A DNA stretch of 64,000 bases from contig JAETXT010000003.1 in assembly GCA_019188255.1 (NCBI GenBank), positions 1,054,001 through 1,118,000 of the forward strand. The letters run 5' to 3'. Each line of letters starts with the position of its first letter. Within the stretch, counting starts at the first letter, position 1. Positions 32,754 through 43,962 of the stretch are shown piece after piece. Made by a program: the position numbers and the translations under genes. The notes under the pieces were generated by a model, which was not told where the DNA came from, searched no databases, and saw only the letters and a program-made list of their open reading frames with translations. Source of the DNA: Verticillium longisporum (Eukaryota; Ascomycota; Sordariomycetes; Glomerellales; Plectosphaerellaceae).

Positions 32754-35564
32754 ATGCCACCGAATGCGCCCTCCAAAAAGGTAGCCGGCCCCGCGTCGGC
32801 GGCCGCCAAGCGTAAAGAGGCGCCTTCCAGTAACGATGCCTCCAAGAAAGGCAGCCCAGCGCCTGGCGCGGCTACCTGGCCCGCCAAGCGCCTCAAGATG
32901 AGCGAAGACCGAAAGATTGTGACGCAGGAACCAGGCTATGCTCTGAAAGATGGAGAACTCAACCTTCAGACCTTTCTCAAGGCCCGCGAATTCGAGATCA
33001 AGGCTCTCGAAGAGAGCATGCGACACACCAAAGGAGCCGCGACGAAACGAGCCTTTCAACAGGTGCCCCGCGGCATGCGCAGACGCACCGCGAGCCATAA
33101 TGTCAAGAGGGTTCCCAAGAGGCTTCGCAACAGGGCCATTAAAGAGATGTGCGAAGATAAAACACCGACTGTGACCTCGCGACGGCGCAAACCGACCACG
33201 ACACGGGCTAGAATCAGATCGGAGACGGCGAGAAAGCTGGGCATATTGGCCGAGAAGAGGCGCAAACGGAAGCTCAAGGCCGCAAAAGAGAAGGCATCCA
33301 CGGACGGCGGTTCTATGAATGATACCCCGAGCATCCAGACGAAAATTACAACGCGTCCGGCTCGACCCAAGATCAGGCGGAACGTCCTCAACGATCCACC
33401 ACGACCAAAGTCCAAGTTTCGTAAACGCCAACTGCAAAAGACCTGGCTGCCTACACATCTTTGGCATGCTAAAAGAGCTAGAATGACTGAGCCCACGAAG
33501 CCTCTATGGAGGTTTGCCATTCCCCTTACAACCAACGAAAAGATATACCGCGCAACGCACCGGGGCCAGGGTGAGAGAGGCGCCGTGGCCTGGGATATGA
33601 GCTACATGAGTACCATTGGTCTTTATGGTAACGAGAACGGGGTCTGTCAAGTTCTCCGCAAGCTTGGAGTCATGCAGGAAAGCTGCTGGAGCGAGAGGGG
33701 CCAGAGGTGGAGGGCTGGTACCAGGCATTGGAACGGCATGCTCAGCAAGGACACGAGGCTTGGACGGCGGCTAATATGCCCGGCTACTATTCAATGGAAT
33801 CCACAAGATGCCGAGCAACAGCGGACTCTAGGAAACGAAGACTCGGACCCCAAGAAGAGGCAACGACAGCTATTTATTAGGGTTCACCCCTCGTCGTTCC
33901 TGGAGCTGTTCAATGAGCTTCTTCAGCTGGTCAAGATGCAGACGCCACAGCTCTACATCGAAGACTTGCGATTCGAGATTGGCAGCATCGAAATCACTGG
34001 TCCGGCATCAACGGAAGTCCTTTTGGGGGTTCTTCAACCCTATTTCACAGACCTGGCCAAGAAGGAGCCGCATGCCAGCATTTTCAGCGGCTTGGCCAGC
34101 GCTGCAACACCATCAGCTTTGCCTCCCAATTCTTCCCTGGCATTTTCTACCCTGGACCCACGCTTGAGGTATCCTCCGCGAAAGCTCGCTCCCCCAGACC
34201 TCAGCGATGAGGGCCAGTCGCGGCTCATGCACCTTTTGTCAAGTTGGCCAGCTGACAAGGGCCTGAAACCCTACTCGATATTCGACCGCGATCAACGTTG
34301 CTCAGCTTCAAGGCTACCGAGACAAAAGTCCGTGAACAAGCGAAAAGGAGCTCGCATCCCTGGGACCGACCTCGACCCCAGTCCCTCGGATCCTCCCATT
34401 CCCATCCTTCTTCACGCATCCCGGTCAGCGCGCGGCGCAGAGGCTCAAGGAACGTGGACTGTCCTCGCACCTTTCAAATGCATCCAGCCCATCTGGTACA
34501 GCCTCGTGCACTTCCCCTTGGCGTCAGGCGGTAACCCAAGGTTTGCGGGGTTAAACGAGGCGCGACAGGTGCCGTTTGAACGCGGCTTGCCCTATTTCCC
34601 CGTAGACTTCCTTGCGACAGATGCCGGCGCCGAGTGGGAGACTGAAGAACGCGTGAGGAGAAAGACAGCCTGGGAACGCCGCCCCAAGAGCAAGAGGACG
34701 GCATGGGAGACGCTCGACCTCGGAGCTGGACGCAAGGGCGAGCTCGGCGCTGGGTGGGCTTGTGATTTTGAGCACATCCTGCCACTCAACAACTCCGAGG
34801 CAGAGTCGCCTCCAGGGATGGATGTTGACGATCCTGCATCGGAGAAGAAAGAAGCACCCGAGGCAGAGGTCAAGCTGGCGTCCTCTCATCCGCTGAAGCA
34901 ACTGTACCACGTCTCCAAATCATCATTGGCGACGATTCTATCCTCCTCCGAACCGGCACCGCCAAACGCCGTTATCACCGTCACCCTGGTCCTGACCGGC
35001 CGCGGCGTGGCCGATCCCTGCGCCCGCATCTACCGCCTCCCATCCCGTCCCGCCCCGCTGCCCCCTTCCTCCTCCGCCGAGGTCCCGGCCTCTACACCTC
35101 CGCTGCCGCAGGACGCAAAGTCGAGCGCCGGCCTGCCCGCAGACCTGCGCGACCAGTGGCTGGCCCAGCTCTCGCCGAGCACCGTCACGTCACGCGGCCC
35201 GGCCGGGGACCGCCTCCCGCCGGACGCCGACATGGCGACCCGCAAGCGCTTCCTGGCGCGCAGCCTCCTGGCGCCGGATCCGCTGGGGTACCCGCCGCCG
35301 AAGCCGAACCAGACGGACATGAATGGGCATCCGCTCGTGCCGGGCGAGGAGGACCTCATCGGCTTCGTGACAACGGGAGCGTACTGCCTCAGCGAGGGAA
35401 GGGGGAGGGCGATCGGGTCCATTGTTGTCGACAAGGTGGTCGAGGGGCTCAGGGACGAGGCAAGGAGGAAGAAAGCCAAGGGGCATGTAAGCGAGGCCAA
35501 CTTGTGCATTGTGAGGAATGCCGGGGAGGGCGTGGGATGGCTCGCGAGGTGGGAGGTTGCATGA
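32754..35564 (+). CDS. POP1: RNase P / RNase MRP protein subunit Pop1
   Basis: Largest shared protein subunit of RNase P (tRNA 5' processing) and RNase MRP (rRNA processing), nuclear/nucleolar. Single exon of 936 residues. I start at the first ATG of the frame (MPPNAPSKKVAG); the frame is open further upstream but without ATG. The Pop1 N-terminal domain is clear: ARK-rich basic stretches (PRGMRRRTASHNVKRVPKRL), then the signature LPTHLWHAKRARM and LWRFAIPLTTNEKIYRATHR. The central POPLD domain shows FKCIQPIWYSLVHFPLASGG. The C-terminal domain ends with VTTGAYCLSEGRGRAIGS and NAGEGVGWLARWEV. The C-terminal third has Pro/Ser-rich insertions. Reading frames on the opposite strand are shadows of its GC-rich codon use. 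Confidence 0.95.
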   Translation: MPPNAPSKKVAGPASAAAKRKEAPSSNDASKKGSPAPGAATWPAKRLKMSEDRKIVTQEPGYALKDGELNLQTFLKAREFEIKALEESMRHTKGAATKRAFQQVPRGMRRRTASHNVKRVPKRLRNRAIKEMCEDKTPTVTSRRRKPTTTRARIRSETARKLGILAEKRRKRKLKAAKEKASTDGGSMNDTPSIQTKITTRPARPKIRRNVLNDPPRPKSKFRKRQLQKTWLPTHLWHAKRARMTEPTKPLWRFAIPLTTNEKIYRATHRGQGERGAVAWDMSYMSTIGLYGNENGVCQVLRKLGVMQESCWSERGQRWRAGTRHWNGMLSKDTRLGRRLICPATIQWNPQDAEQQRTLGNEDSDPKKRQRQLFIRVHPSSFLELFNELLQLVKMQTPQLYIEDLRFEIGSIEITGPASTEVLLGVLQPYFTDLAKKEPHASIFSGLASAATPSALPPNSSLAFSTLDPRLRYPPRKLAPPDLSDEGQSRLMHLLSSWPADKGLKPYSIFDRDQRCSASRLPRQKSVNKRKGARIPGTDLDPSPSDPPIPILLHASRSARGAEAQGTWTVLAPFKCIQPIWYSLVHFPLASGGNPRFAGLNEARQVPFERGLPYFPVDFLATDAGAEWETEERVRRKTAWERRPKSKRTAWETLDLGAGRKGELGAGWACDFEHILPLNNSEAESPPGMDVDDPASEKKEAPEAEVKLASSHPLKQLYHVSKSSLATILSSSEPAPPNAVITVTLVLTGRGVADPCARIYRLPSRPAPLPPSSSAEVPASTPPLPQDAKSSAGLPADLRDQWLAQLSPSTVTSRGPAGDRLPPDADMATRKRFLARSLLAPDPLGYPPPKPNQTDMNGHPLVPGEEDLIGFVTTGAYCLSEGRGRAIGSIVVDKVVEGLRDEARRKKAKGHVSEANLCIVRNAGEGVGWLARWEVA

Positions 35565-35924
35565 GCAATAGACGTGCTGGGCAGCCAACGCGAATATGAT
35601 CCAGCAACCTGGGTTGGATGCGCAAGCGTGATACGCACCGTCACAACGTAGCACCAAAATGGCAGCACATCGCATGCTTGAATAAGAGGTATTCGAAGGC
35701 GAACAAAACGTCTTCTCAGTGAAATTCGTAATGCATTCATAGGATCCATGTCCTAGCTCGTGGTATAGATCCTAACCAGCCCGTCTTAGGCAACCGGAAA
35801 ACAAACAAGACGCCTGCCTCTTTTTTTTTCTCCCTGGAAAATCAACGCTTTTGAAAAAGAGTGCGTGTTTGCAAAATCGCCGCACGCCATACACGCCTGA
35901 GCACGCGCACGATGACGCGTGTGC
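35565..35924. other. Intergenic between convergent POP1 and EAF genes
   Basis: 360 bp with both 3' ends. A T9-10 run at 35821-35830 lies about 100 bp beyond the EAF stop on the minus strand. Nothing else is seen. Confidence 0.5.
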
Positions 35925-37252
35925 TTAGTCCTCCTCACTGACCTCGCTCTCCTCGCCGGCGTCACCGCTGTTGGCCGCCTGCTCGAGGGCGTCCTCGAGC
36001 TCGGCCTCGAGGTCCATGTCGTCGTCATCGTCGTCGTCGTGGCCAGCGTGCGCCTCTTGCTGGACGTACGTCTGCTGCTGTTGCTGCTGCTGTGCAGGCG
36101 CCCGATCGACGTCCTCGAACATCTGGTTATACTCTTCGTCTTCGCTGTCTTCGTACTGTTGCTGCTGCTGTTGCTGCTGCTGTTGTCCCTCGTCGTTGAC
36201 GGGGCTCGGCAGCTTGAACCCTTCGATCCCCCTGTCCTCTTCCTGGTCCGACTCTCCATCAGCGTCATCGGCCTCGGAGTCGCGCAGAAACTCAGAGAAG
36301 CGACGAAACGCAATCTTCTGCGCCGGAAAGGCCGGGGAAAATTCGGTGCCGCTGCGGGCGTTGGCGGGCTCGTCGGGATACTCGACGGTGAGGCCAAAGT
36401 CGTCGTCGTCGTCTTCGTCGTCGTCCTCGTCGTCCATCTTGGCGGGCTTGCGCTTCTCCTTGACCGGCGGCGGCGGCGGCAGCGCGAGCTCGACCGTCTT
36501 GGCCTGCTTCTTCTCGGGGGCCGGACGGCGGGGCTGAGAGGTGCTGCTGCTGCTGTTCTTCAGCGCGGATGCCTTGGGCGCGGATGCCTTGGGCGCGGAT
36601 GCCTTGGGCGCGGGCCCTGCTTTGGACGCGGCGGGTTTGGAGGCGGGTCTGCGGGTGTCCTTGGGGGTGTCACGGGCCGGCGGGCTCGTGTCGAGGTGCT
36701 CGAACTGTTGACGCAGGCGTTCGGGGTCGGTGGTCTCGGGGGTACGGGTGAGGTTCATGTTAAAGGTCGAGTCGACGCGGTCGAGGATGAAGGCCTTCTT
36801 GGCCTCGTCGAAGTAGAGGACATATTGGTTGCTGTCGGTGGAGCGGGTTCCAGCGTAGCCATAGGTGCCGCCGGCGTCGCTGTACGAGAGCTCAAAGTTG
36901 TCTTTGGTGCCGGGGGTTTCGGGTTTGAGCCTCGCGAGGGCAGGTGCCTGATCGGAGGACAGCTGGGGTTTGTGGTTGTCTGATGGGCTTTGGTCAGCTT
37001 CTGCTTCCCGACGGCAGGAGATTGCGTCCGTTCGACGCAGGTCATGGGGAAGTGGAACGTACATCGTACGCCGGTGAAGACGTCCTTCTGGGTGCGGCCG
37101 AGGAGCGTGTCACTCAGCAGCACGGGGTATTTGCCCAGCTTGGTGGGGTCAATGAGACCGTTCGCGATGCCATTTGCGAGTCCAGCGGCGATGCCAGACG
37201 AGCCGTGCTTGGAAGCAGCCTTCTCCCTCTGGTTTGGGCGGAGGGCAGACAT
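35925..37252 (-). CDS. ELL-associated factor (EAF) N-terminal domain protein
   Basis: Likely subunit of a transcription-elongation complex (EAF partners ELL in animals and fission yeast). Exon 1 is 37063-37252, the intron is 36980-37062 (donor GTACGT, acceptor CATCAG) and exon 2 is 35925-36979, giving 414 residues. Residues 35-150 form the EAF domain: LGKYPVLLSDTLLGRTQKDV, GVRYNHKPQLSSD across the splice, YAGTRSTDSNQYVLYFDEAK and RVDSTFNMNLTR. The rest is disordered: three PKASA repeats from a 15-nt tandem unit (about 36565-36614), an acidic DDED block, two glutamine tracts (10 and 7 residues) and an acidic C-terminus, as in acidic transactivating tails of EAF proteins. The start MSALRPNQREK precedes the conserved domain directly. 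Confidence 0.88.
36076..36186. repeat. CTG/TTG triplet tracts coding for polyglutamine
   Basis: Two triplet tracts in the EAF gene, about 36076-36093 and 36157-36186, encode 7 and 10 Gln on the minus strand. They mix CAG and CAA codons, so they are not pure repeats. Confidence 0.8.
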
Positions 37253-39272
37253 GGTGCTCGGTGGGCGAGGGCGTTGATGAAAGTGGTTGAGCAGCGTTCG
37301 CGAGGGAGGAGGCCGGCGACGAGTCGTGTGAGAAGTACCATGAGTGCTAGAGCCAGAGACAGCGACAAGGCCAGCGCCGGTGTCAGTCCAAGGCGTGGTG
37401 GTACTTGTAGGGGTCGGGCCCTTGGGGACAAGATCCGCACCACTAGACGCAGCCGGGTGGGGTGCCATGGGGGCCATCAGTGAGTGGAGGCGCGGCTGGG
37501 CTCCCACCCTCGTGGTCTTTGAATGCGGGAGATGGACAGGTCGCTCGCTTTCTGCTGCTGTCCCACTGGTGCAACGCTGAATCGCAGCCGGTGGTCGAGA
37601 GAGATATTTCCGGCGTGGGATGGTGTGAGGGTGCGCTGACTGATCCTGATGCAGGGCTGACAGTACTCGCTCTGCCAAAGAGGTGTGAGGTGAGGCGAAT
37701 GTGCAAGTTCACGGTGCGTGTGATGATGGTGTTTGCCAGCCAAATGCCAACTGTATGGCAAAAGTCCAGTTGGTGAATGAAGCTGGCGGGAAAGGCGGCC
37801 TTGTCGTGTTGTTTCTTCCAATGCTGCCACGGTAGATCGTGTTAGCGATCGGATATTCTTCACGTGTCGCCTTTATTGGGCGGTCGCGGCCTTGTTGATT
37901 CGAACAAAGTCCAAAGGGTCTTCTCAATGTCATTCTGAATGTTGGAGAAGCAAGCGAGAAGCGGGTAGCGGAAGTGTCCATTCTTCAAAGCAAACGAGCA
38001 TCAGAAAAGTGCCTGCCAAAACCTGGGCCCTCAAGGTTTGACACCCCGTTCAACAAAAAGGTTACTCCATCAAAGGCACTGCCTTCCATAGGTACTCTGT
38101 GGCCCGAGGCGCCTGCTGCATTGACTCTCAGGACGATATGCTTCATTTTGGCTTGTGCCGATGCCCACCGTCACCGAAGATGCCATTCCGTCGATGGGTT
38201 GAATGAGTGAGTTGAAGGAGGCTAGAATCAGACATCTGGTCCGTCTGGCCACGTCTTGTCGGACCCGTCTCATCATGATTTACGTATAGGATGCCAGGCA
38301 GATGATTATCGGCACACGAACGAGAAAGACACCATGATGCCGAGTTCGATCGGCGTATGCAAACAAAGTAGCTTCGGTCCTACGGACGATCCGCGTCTTG
38401 CTGGCGTTCAACATTCGTGATGACCTCGGGTCTCCATCAAGCGAACGGCGGGGGAGACGGAGGAAAGCAGACACCAAGATGGCGCAGTTCCGAGCTCGGC
38501 GATAAGATAAGACGGATCGAACGGTCGACTGAGTGGCCGCATTGGTTTGAGCGGTATATGGGTTATGCGGCTGGTTCATGGAAGGGGTGGACGTTGACGA
38601 CAAACCAGAACGGACCTGGCAATCCTTCAATTCACAGCAATACAACTGTGATTTCCACCCTACGTAGCCTTCAGCTGGGACACGACGTACATGACTGCGA
38701 TCGAGCTCAAATCGGTCAAGAAAGATGAAACCTGACGACCCAAGCTAATGAATAAATGGTCAACAAAAAGTTCAACAGAGTTGGGACTACAGAAACACGA
38801 CGCGGCTATCACCGGAAGCAGCATACCCCACATGCACCTAACCACAGGGTCCCTCTCCGCAGAAGCACCGCTCAAACGGGCATACCCCTCGTAGCGCAGA
38901 CAACCTCGGATCAAAGTGGCTCTTCTTGGTCCTCGAGGCTCGGCAGCCCACGGTAAAGCATTTCCCCTTGGTCCATCAGCGCTCGTGCACCCCCAGGTAG
39001 GGTCCCCCCAACTCCCCAAGGCTCAAGGCTTCCCCCCCCCCCCTGGAACCCGTAGTGACCACCGCCTTGGACCTGTTTGAGCCGAGCCCAGATATATTCT
39101 TCTCCTCGACGTGAATCTCGCGCCTCAACTTGCCTTCATTCACATCCCTCTCTCCACCTCTCCCTATACCCATTGCGCCGCCGAGGTTACGTCGAGTGAG
39201 CAGCTGCTGTCGATCGTCCCCCAATTGACCTCCTCTGCGCCCCTCCACCTCCCCTCCTCGCCGAGACGAATC
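37253..39272. other. Intergenic, divergent EAF and methylcitrate dehydratase promoters
   Basis: 2 kb with no recognised gene. The right end (39110-39270) is strongly CT-rich and is probably the dehydratase leader. A C11-type run lies at about 39031-39041. Confidence 0.5.
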
Positions 39273-41239
39273 ATGTCCGCCGTCAACCGCAGCATCAGGA
39301 CTGCCACGAGATCGCTGCGCTTGCAATCGCAGAGCGTCCGCCTGGCAGCTCCCCTCCGTGCCGGCCTCGCCTCCACCCACCTCAACGCCTCCACCGCTTC
39401 TGCCCGCACCTCCTCTTCTTCTTCCTCCTCACACAACTTCTCGACCGCTGCTGCCAGACAGAGCGGTGCCCCAGCCATGTCTTCCGAACCCAGAGAGTAC
39501 GATCCCGAGATCAACGACATTGCCAACTATGTCCAGAACTACAAGGTCGACTCTGAGCTAGCTGTATGTCACTGTCGTCGCCGTCGCCGGCGCTGCCCCT
39601 CTCTTCCCCCCCTTTCTGCACTGTCACCGGCCGGTTACCCCTCCTTCGGCCGCGGTCCCTGCCTGTCCCTGCCTGTCCCTGCCTGTCCCTGCCTGTCCCT
39701 GCCTGTCCCTGCCTGCCCCTGCCTGCCCCTGCCTGCCCCTGCCTGCCACCTGCCTGAACATGTTCTCAAAAAACCCAGCACAAACCTCCCCTGCCTTCTT
39801 CACCGTCATCAAAGCTTGTCATTGCATCTGCTGACCACCGACGCACAGTTCGACACGGCGCGATGGGTCTTCCTCGACACCCTCGGCTGCGGCCTCGAGG
39901 GTCTGCGCTTCAAGGAGTGCACCAAGCTGCTGGGCCCCATCGTCCCCGGCACCACGGTGCCCAACGGCCCCAAGGTGCCCGGCACCGACTTCCAGCTTGA
40001 CCCCGTCAACGCGGCCTTCAACATTGGCGCCATGATCCGCTGGCTCGACTACAACGACTGCTGGCTCGCGGCCGAGTGGGGTCACCCCTCGGACAACCTG
40101 GGCGCCATTCTCGCCGTCGCCGACTGGATCACGCGCACCAACAAGGCCGGCGGCAACCTGGCCAACGGCAAGCAGTTCACCATCCGCGACGTGCTCGAGG
40201 CCATGATCAAGGCCCACGAGATCCAGGGCTGCCTGGCGCTGCTCAACTCGTACAACAAGGTCGGCCTCGACCACGTTGTGCTCGTCAAGGTTGCCAGCAC
40301 GGCCGTCGTGTCCAAGATGCTCGGCCTCAACGAGAAGCAGATTGCCGACGCCGTCACCCAGGCCTGGGTCGACGGCCAGAGCCTGCGCACCTACCGCCAC
40401 TCGCCCAACACCATGTCGCGCAAGTCGTGGGCGGCCGGCGACGCCTGCCAGCGCGCCGTCAACCTCGCGCTCAAGGTGCTCAAGGGCGAGCAGGGCGTGC
40501 CGACGGTGCTGTCGGCGCCCGTCTGGGGCTTCTACGACGTTCTCTTCAAGGGCAAGAAGTTTGAGTTCCAGCGCCCCTACGGCAGCTACGTCATGGAGAA
40601 CGTCCTCTTCAAGGTCTCGTACCCCGCCGAGTTCCACTCGCAGACGGCCGTCGAGGCGTCGGAGAAGATTTACGGCCAGCTCAAGGCCCTCGGCAAGTCG
40701 GCTGCCGACATCAAGGGCATCACGTGCCGCACCCACGAGGCCTGCATCCGCATCATCGACAAGCAGTTCAAGCCCATGGACAACTTTGCCGACCGCGACC
40801 ACTGCATCCAGTACATGTGCTCCGTCATGCTCGTCTTTGGCCGCCTCGAGGCCACCGACTACCCCGACGGCAGCGAGGCCGCCACGTCCGAGATGGTCGA
40901 GTCGCTGCGCAAGCGCTTCAAGTGCGTCGAGGACCCCCAGTTCACCAAGGACTACCACGACCCCGCCCTGCGCACCATCTCCAACGCCCTGACCGTCGAG
41001 CTCAACGACGGCACCGTGCTCGAGGAGGTCGTCGTCGAGGCGCCCCTCGGCCACCGCCTGCGTCGCGAGGAGGCCAAGCCCGAGATTCTCAAGAAGTACC
41101 AGAGGCACCTGGCCCCCACTTCAGCGAGAACAAGGTCAAGCAGCTCGTCGAGCTCGGCCTCGACCAGCAGAAGCTCGAGTCGACGCCGGTCGACGAGTAC
41201 GTTGATCTGTACGTCACCAAGGACAGCAAGTTCATCTGA
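39273..41239 (+). CDS. 2-methylcitrate dehydratase, mitochondrial (one frame break)
   Basis: PrpD-family enzyme that dehydrates 2-methylcitrate to methylaconitate in the methylcitrate cycle for propionyl-CoA. Exon 1 is 39273-39563, the intron is 39564-39848 (donor GTATGT, acceptor CGCACAG) and exon 2 is 39849-41239. The N-terminus is Arg/Ser/Ala-rich without acids ([17 protein letters not shown]), a mitochondrial presequence. The MmgE/PrpD core shows [47 protein letters not shown]-less variant [15 protein letters not shown] and [17 protein letters not shown]. The intron is 285 nt, a multiple of 3 and free of in-frame stops. Near the 3' end the frame breaks in GGCCCCC (41111-41117); with one more base the tail reads [15 protein letters not shown] to DSKFI and TGA at 41237-41239. 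Expected length is about 560 residues. Confidence 0.93.
39661..39740. repeat. 10-nt minisatellite inside the dehydratase intron
   Basis: Eight direct 10-nt units, five GCCTGTCCCT followed by three GCCTGCCCCT, with partial units on both sides. It fills much of the 285-nt intron. Confidence 0.92.
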
Positions 41240-42214
41240 GTGTACGTGAGTGGAAGGGAAAAGTAGTGTGAAGTGTGCGAGGAGGTGGCCAGGATAGATG
41301 TTTGATCATAGAAATTGAGATATCTGTTCATCGTCATTTTGACCCAAGCTGGTACCTGGGGAGTGATTTTGCTGTGCCATGATCACAATCAGCTGACTTT
41401 CAGCGGACTACCTATCCTCTCTCTGGCACGTTGCGCCGGCGTGCCTTGCATCGATCGCACATGGAAAGCTAGGTAAGGTTCGCAGTGGCCCTGTGCATCC
41501 CAGCACTTGTGCAACGCGAGTCGTCGCCCGAGTGGCTCCCGGTTCTCGAGAGACTCCTTGGCCCAGAAGGGGGAGCTGACGAGGCCTGCATCGGCCCCAC
41601 GGATGCTGAGGAGCCTCATTCGTAAGTCGGCAACGCGGGGCAGCCCACCGCCGGGATGATCCAATGGGACTGACAGGCGGGGGCGCCGCCTTCCTTCAGG
41701 GGTGCTGGGGGTTCCTTAGGGGCTTGGTCGACCCCCCTTCCAGTCCCTGTGGCCGCTGCCCGCTGCCCGCTGGGCGGTCTCTCGGGTCCGTCAGGCTCTC
41801 TTCCGTCTCTGTGACTGATCCAGTTTCACAGCCATCGAGGTCAGACAAGGCTAACAGACGGGACACAACAGGTCTCCGCCGCCTTGTCTGCCGTGTTGCC
41901 CCCAATTTCTCTCGACTCTTGACTGAGCTAGCGAGCCGACTGGGCATTGGGCGGTCTGTGCCGGTGTTGGCGTGTACGTTCTTTCGTATTCCCCGTTGCG
42001 GTACGTGGCTCGCCCACTTAGTGGCTAGGTACTGCCTAGCACGTCTTCGACCCGAACGTCCCAACGTTGTCGACTCTTTTCCCTCCTCCCAAACTCCCAA
42101 CAGCAAAGCACCCTGCTACGGCATCGCTCGCAGCACACAAGGAACCCCTCCACAGACCAGAAAAAACACCAGAGAAATCAAGTGCACACAAAAGGCCTTG
42201 GACCAACCGCCATC
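41240..42214. other. Intergenic, upstream of SH3 protein gene
   Basis: About 975 bp. No gene is recognised. The final 200 bp look like promoter and leader of the SH3 gene. Confidence 0.5.
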
Positions 42215-43225
42215 ATGGCTGACCGCCAGACAATCATGGAGACCAACCGGTCGATCCGGACCATCAAGAACGTAGGCAACAGCCCACCCCTCAGCCCATG
42301 ACCCTGGTCGCCGCCATCTTCAGCCCTGCGATGAACCCCGCGATCGATAAATTTATGACCAGAGCTGACATGGCCTAGGAACTCGAGAACCTCCTCGAAA
42401 AGGGCGTCATCGACGACGATGCCTACGAGAACATTCACTCCATGCTCCCCGCCGAAGCCCCCCTTCGGAGCGGCGGCAGCGGCAGCGCGCCCGCCCGCGC
42501 AACCCCTTCTCAGGCTGCCAGCCCCGCGGCACCACCTCCGACCGAGGCCATGGCCAACATGAACATCGGCACCCAGCAGCAGCAGCAGCAGCAGCAGAGG
42601 GCGAACCCTTCGCCGGCGCCTCCCTCCTACGCCAACTCGACTGGCGGCGCCGCTGCCCCTCCACCCGGCCCCCTCCTCCCCGTCCAAGCCCATCCTCGCC
42701 CACGCCCGCGCTCTCTACCGCTACCAGGCGGCCGACTCGCGCGACCTCTCCTTTGAGCGCGACGACAAGATTGCCGTCCACGAGTACATGAACGCCGACT
42801 GGTGGATGGGCCGCAACTCTCGCACCGGCGCCGAGGGCATCTTCCCCAAGACGTACGTCGCCGTCGAGGCCGCACCACCGCCGTCGCAAGACCGCGCCGC
42901 CTACAGCGCGCCCCAGCAGCCGGGCTACCACAACCAGCCGCCGACGCAGCAGCTCTGGCCGCCGCCCCAGCAGCACCAGTATGCGCCGCCCCAGCCGCAG
43001 TACGGCCAGCCCTCAGGCCCGCCACCCCAGCAGAACCCCTACAACTCGGACACGCCGCCGTCGGCCATAGCCAACCAGGAGAGCGCGCCGGCGGACGGGC
43101 AGCACAAGGACGGCGCCGGCAAGGCGAAGGAGTATGGTGAGAAGTTTGGCAAGAAGCTCGGCAATGCGGCCATCTTTGGTGCGGGTGCCACGCTCGGTGG
43201 CAACCTCGTCAACAGCATCTTCTGA
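42215..43225 (+). CDS. SH3-domain protein of the Lsb1/Pin3 type (frame broken)
   Basis: Likely cytosolic adaptor acting on WASP/Las17 and actin. Exon 1 is 42215-42271 (MADRQTIMETNRSIRTIKN); the intron is 42272-42378 with donor GTAGGC (weak) and acceptor GCCTAG; exon 2 is 42379-43225. The N-terminus (ELENLLEKGVIDDDAYENIH) is the short helical part seen in this family. It is followed by a Pro/Ala/Gln linker with 8 Gln from a CAG tract. The single SH3 domain reads ARALYRYQAADSRDLSFERD then WWMGRNSRTGAEGIFPKTYV. The tail is Pro/Gln/Tyr-rich and ends in a glycine-rich segment (FGAGATLGGNLVNSIF). Between linker and SH3 the frame must gain two bases; two C runs lie there (42669-42673 and 42678-42681). 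An intron would remove the first SH3 strand, so a base loss is preferred. Expected length about 300 residues. Confidence 0.85.
42578..42598. repeat. CAG triplet tract (8 Gln)
   Basis: Near-perfect CAG repeat in the linker of the SH3 protein. Confidence 0.85.
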
Positions 43226-43962
43226 GGGGTCTTTTTGGCGCTCTCTGTCGTTTTGGCTGGGTTGAGTGGACACAGTCGCTGCTGCGCGTTGTGAGAGAGG
43301 TCAGGCAACATGGGAACTGATAGAAGGGGATCGGGCGTTTTGGGTGCGGCGGAGGGCTTGCAGGCTTTAATGGCCCAGAATAGCAGCAACCTCTGGCAGT
43401 TGCTCCCTTGGTTTCGTTCATGGGTTTTTTTTACCAGATGTTTGATGATTGGAAATGCAAAGCATCATTTTTGAACTTGACCAGAGCAGGTTATCGACTC
43501 GCGTATAGCTGGTTAGTGAATGGTTGCTGTGTGCTAATGTTAGGTGAGGGAACAGTCCTCACGATGCATGGAAGCAGAGGAAAGAGGTTGGCGAGTAGAG
43601 ACGGTGACCTCGCGTGCCTTCCTGTCAGCAGCTGGGTTATTTTGGGCAGCCGGCTCCTTCCTCTGTTTGACGTCTTGGTTGCCTAGGCCGAGCAGTCACG
43701 CATCCTTCTCTCCTCCAACATGGCATCTGTCGTTCCCTCCCGGCTTCTTCCTACATCGTCTTCTTCCCACATCGTCTGACTCAGTTTGCGGAGACTTTAC
43801 AGCGCATCTTCGACGGATACGCAGGCCGCATGCCAACAGCCGCAACAGATACCTACTCTGGGATTTCTTCGTACCGCTGACGTTGAGACGTCAGATACAT
43901 CACGCAGCCAGCCTGCCTCCTGCGCTTCTCACACATCTTCATAACTTGAGGGCTCCCAAGTC
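43226..43962. other. Intergenic between SH3 gene and the 492-residue gene
   Basis: About 740 bp, both neighbours on the plus strand. CT-rich from 43690 onward, so probably promoter and leader. No gene is recognised. Confidence 0.5.

Noticed and set aside
35919..36983. 354-codon plus-strand frame opposite EAF
   Set aside because: Leu/Val runs are the complement of the Gln/Asp codons of EAF; not a membrane protein gene.
39819..41108. 429-codon frame on the minus strand across methylcitrate dehydratase
   Set aside because: Antisense mirror of a highly GC-rich conserved gene; composition is Val/Asp/Gly/Leu-rich without any domain.
42669..42726. Possible intron bridging the SH3 gene frame break
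   Set aside because: The only GT-AG pair would delete the first strand of the SH3 domain (ALYRYQ) and be under 50 nt; a base loss fits better.
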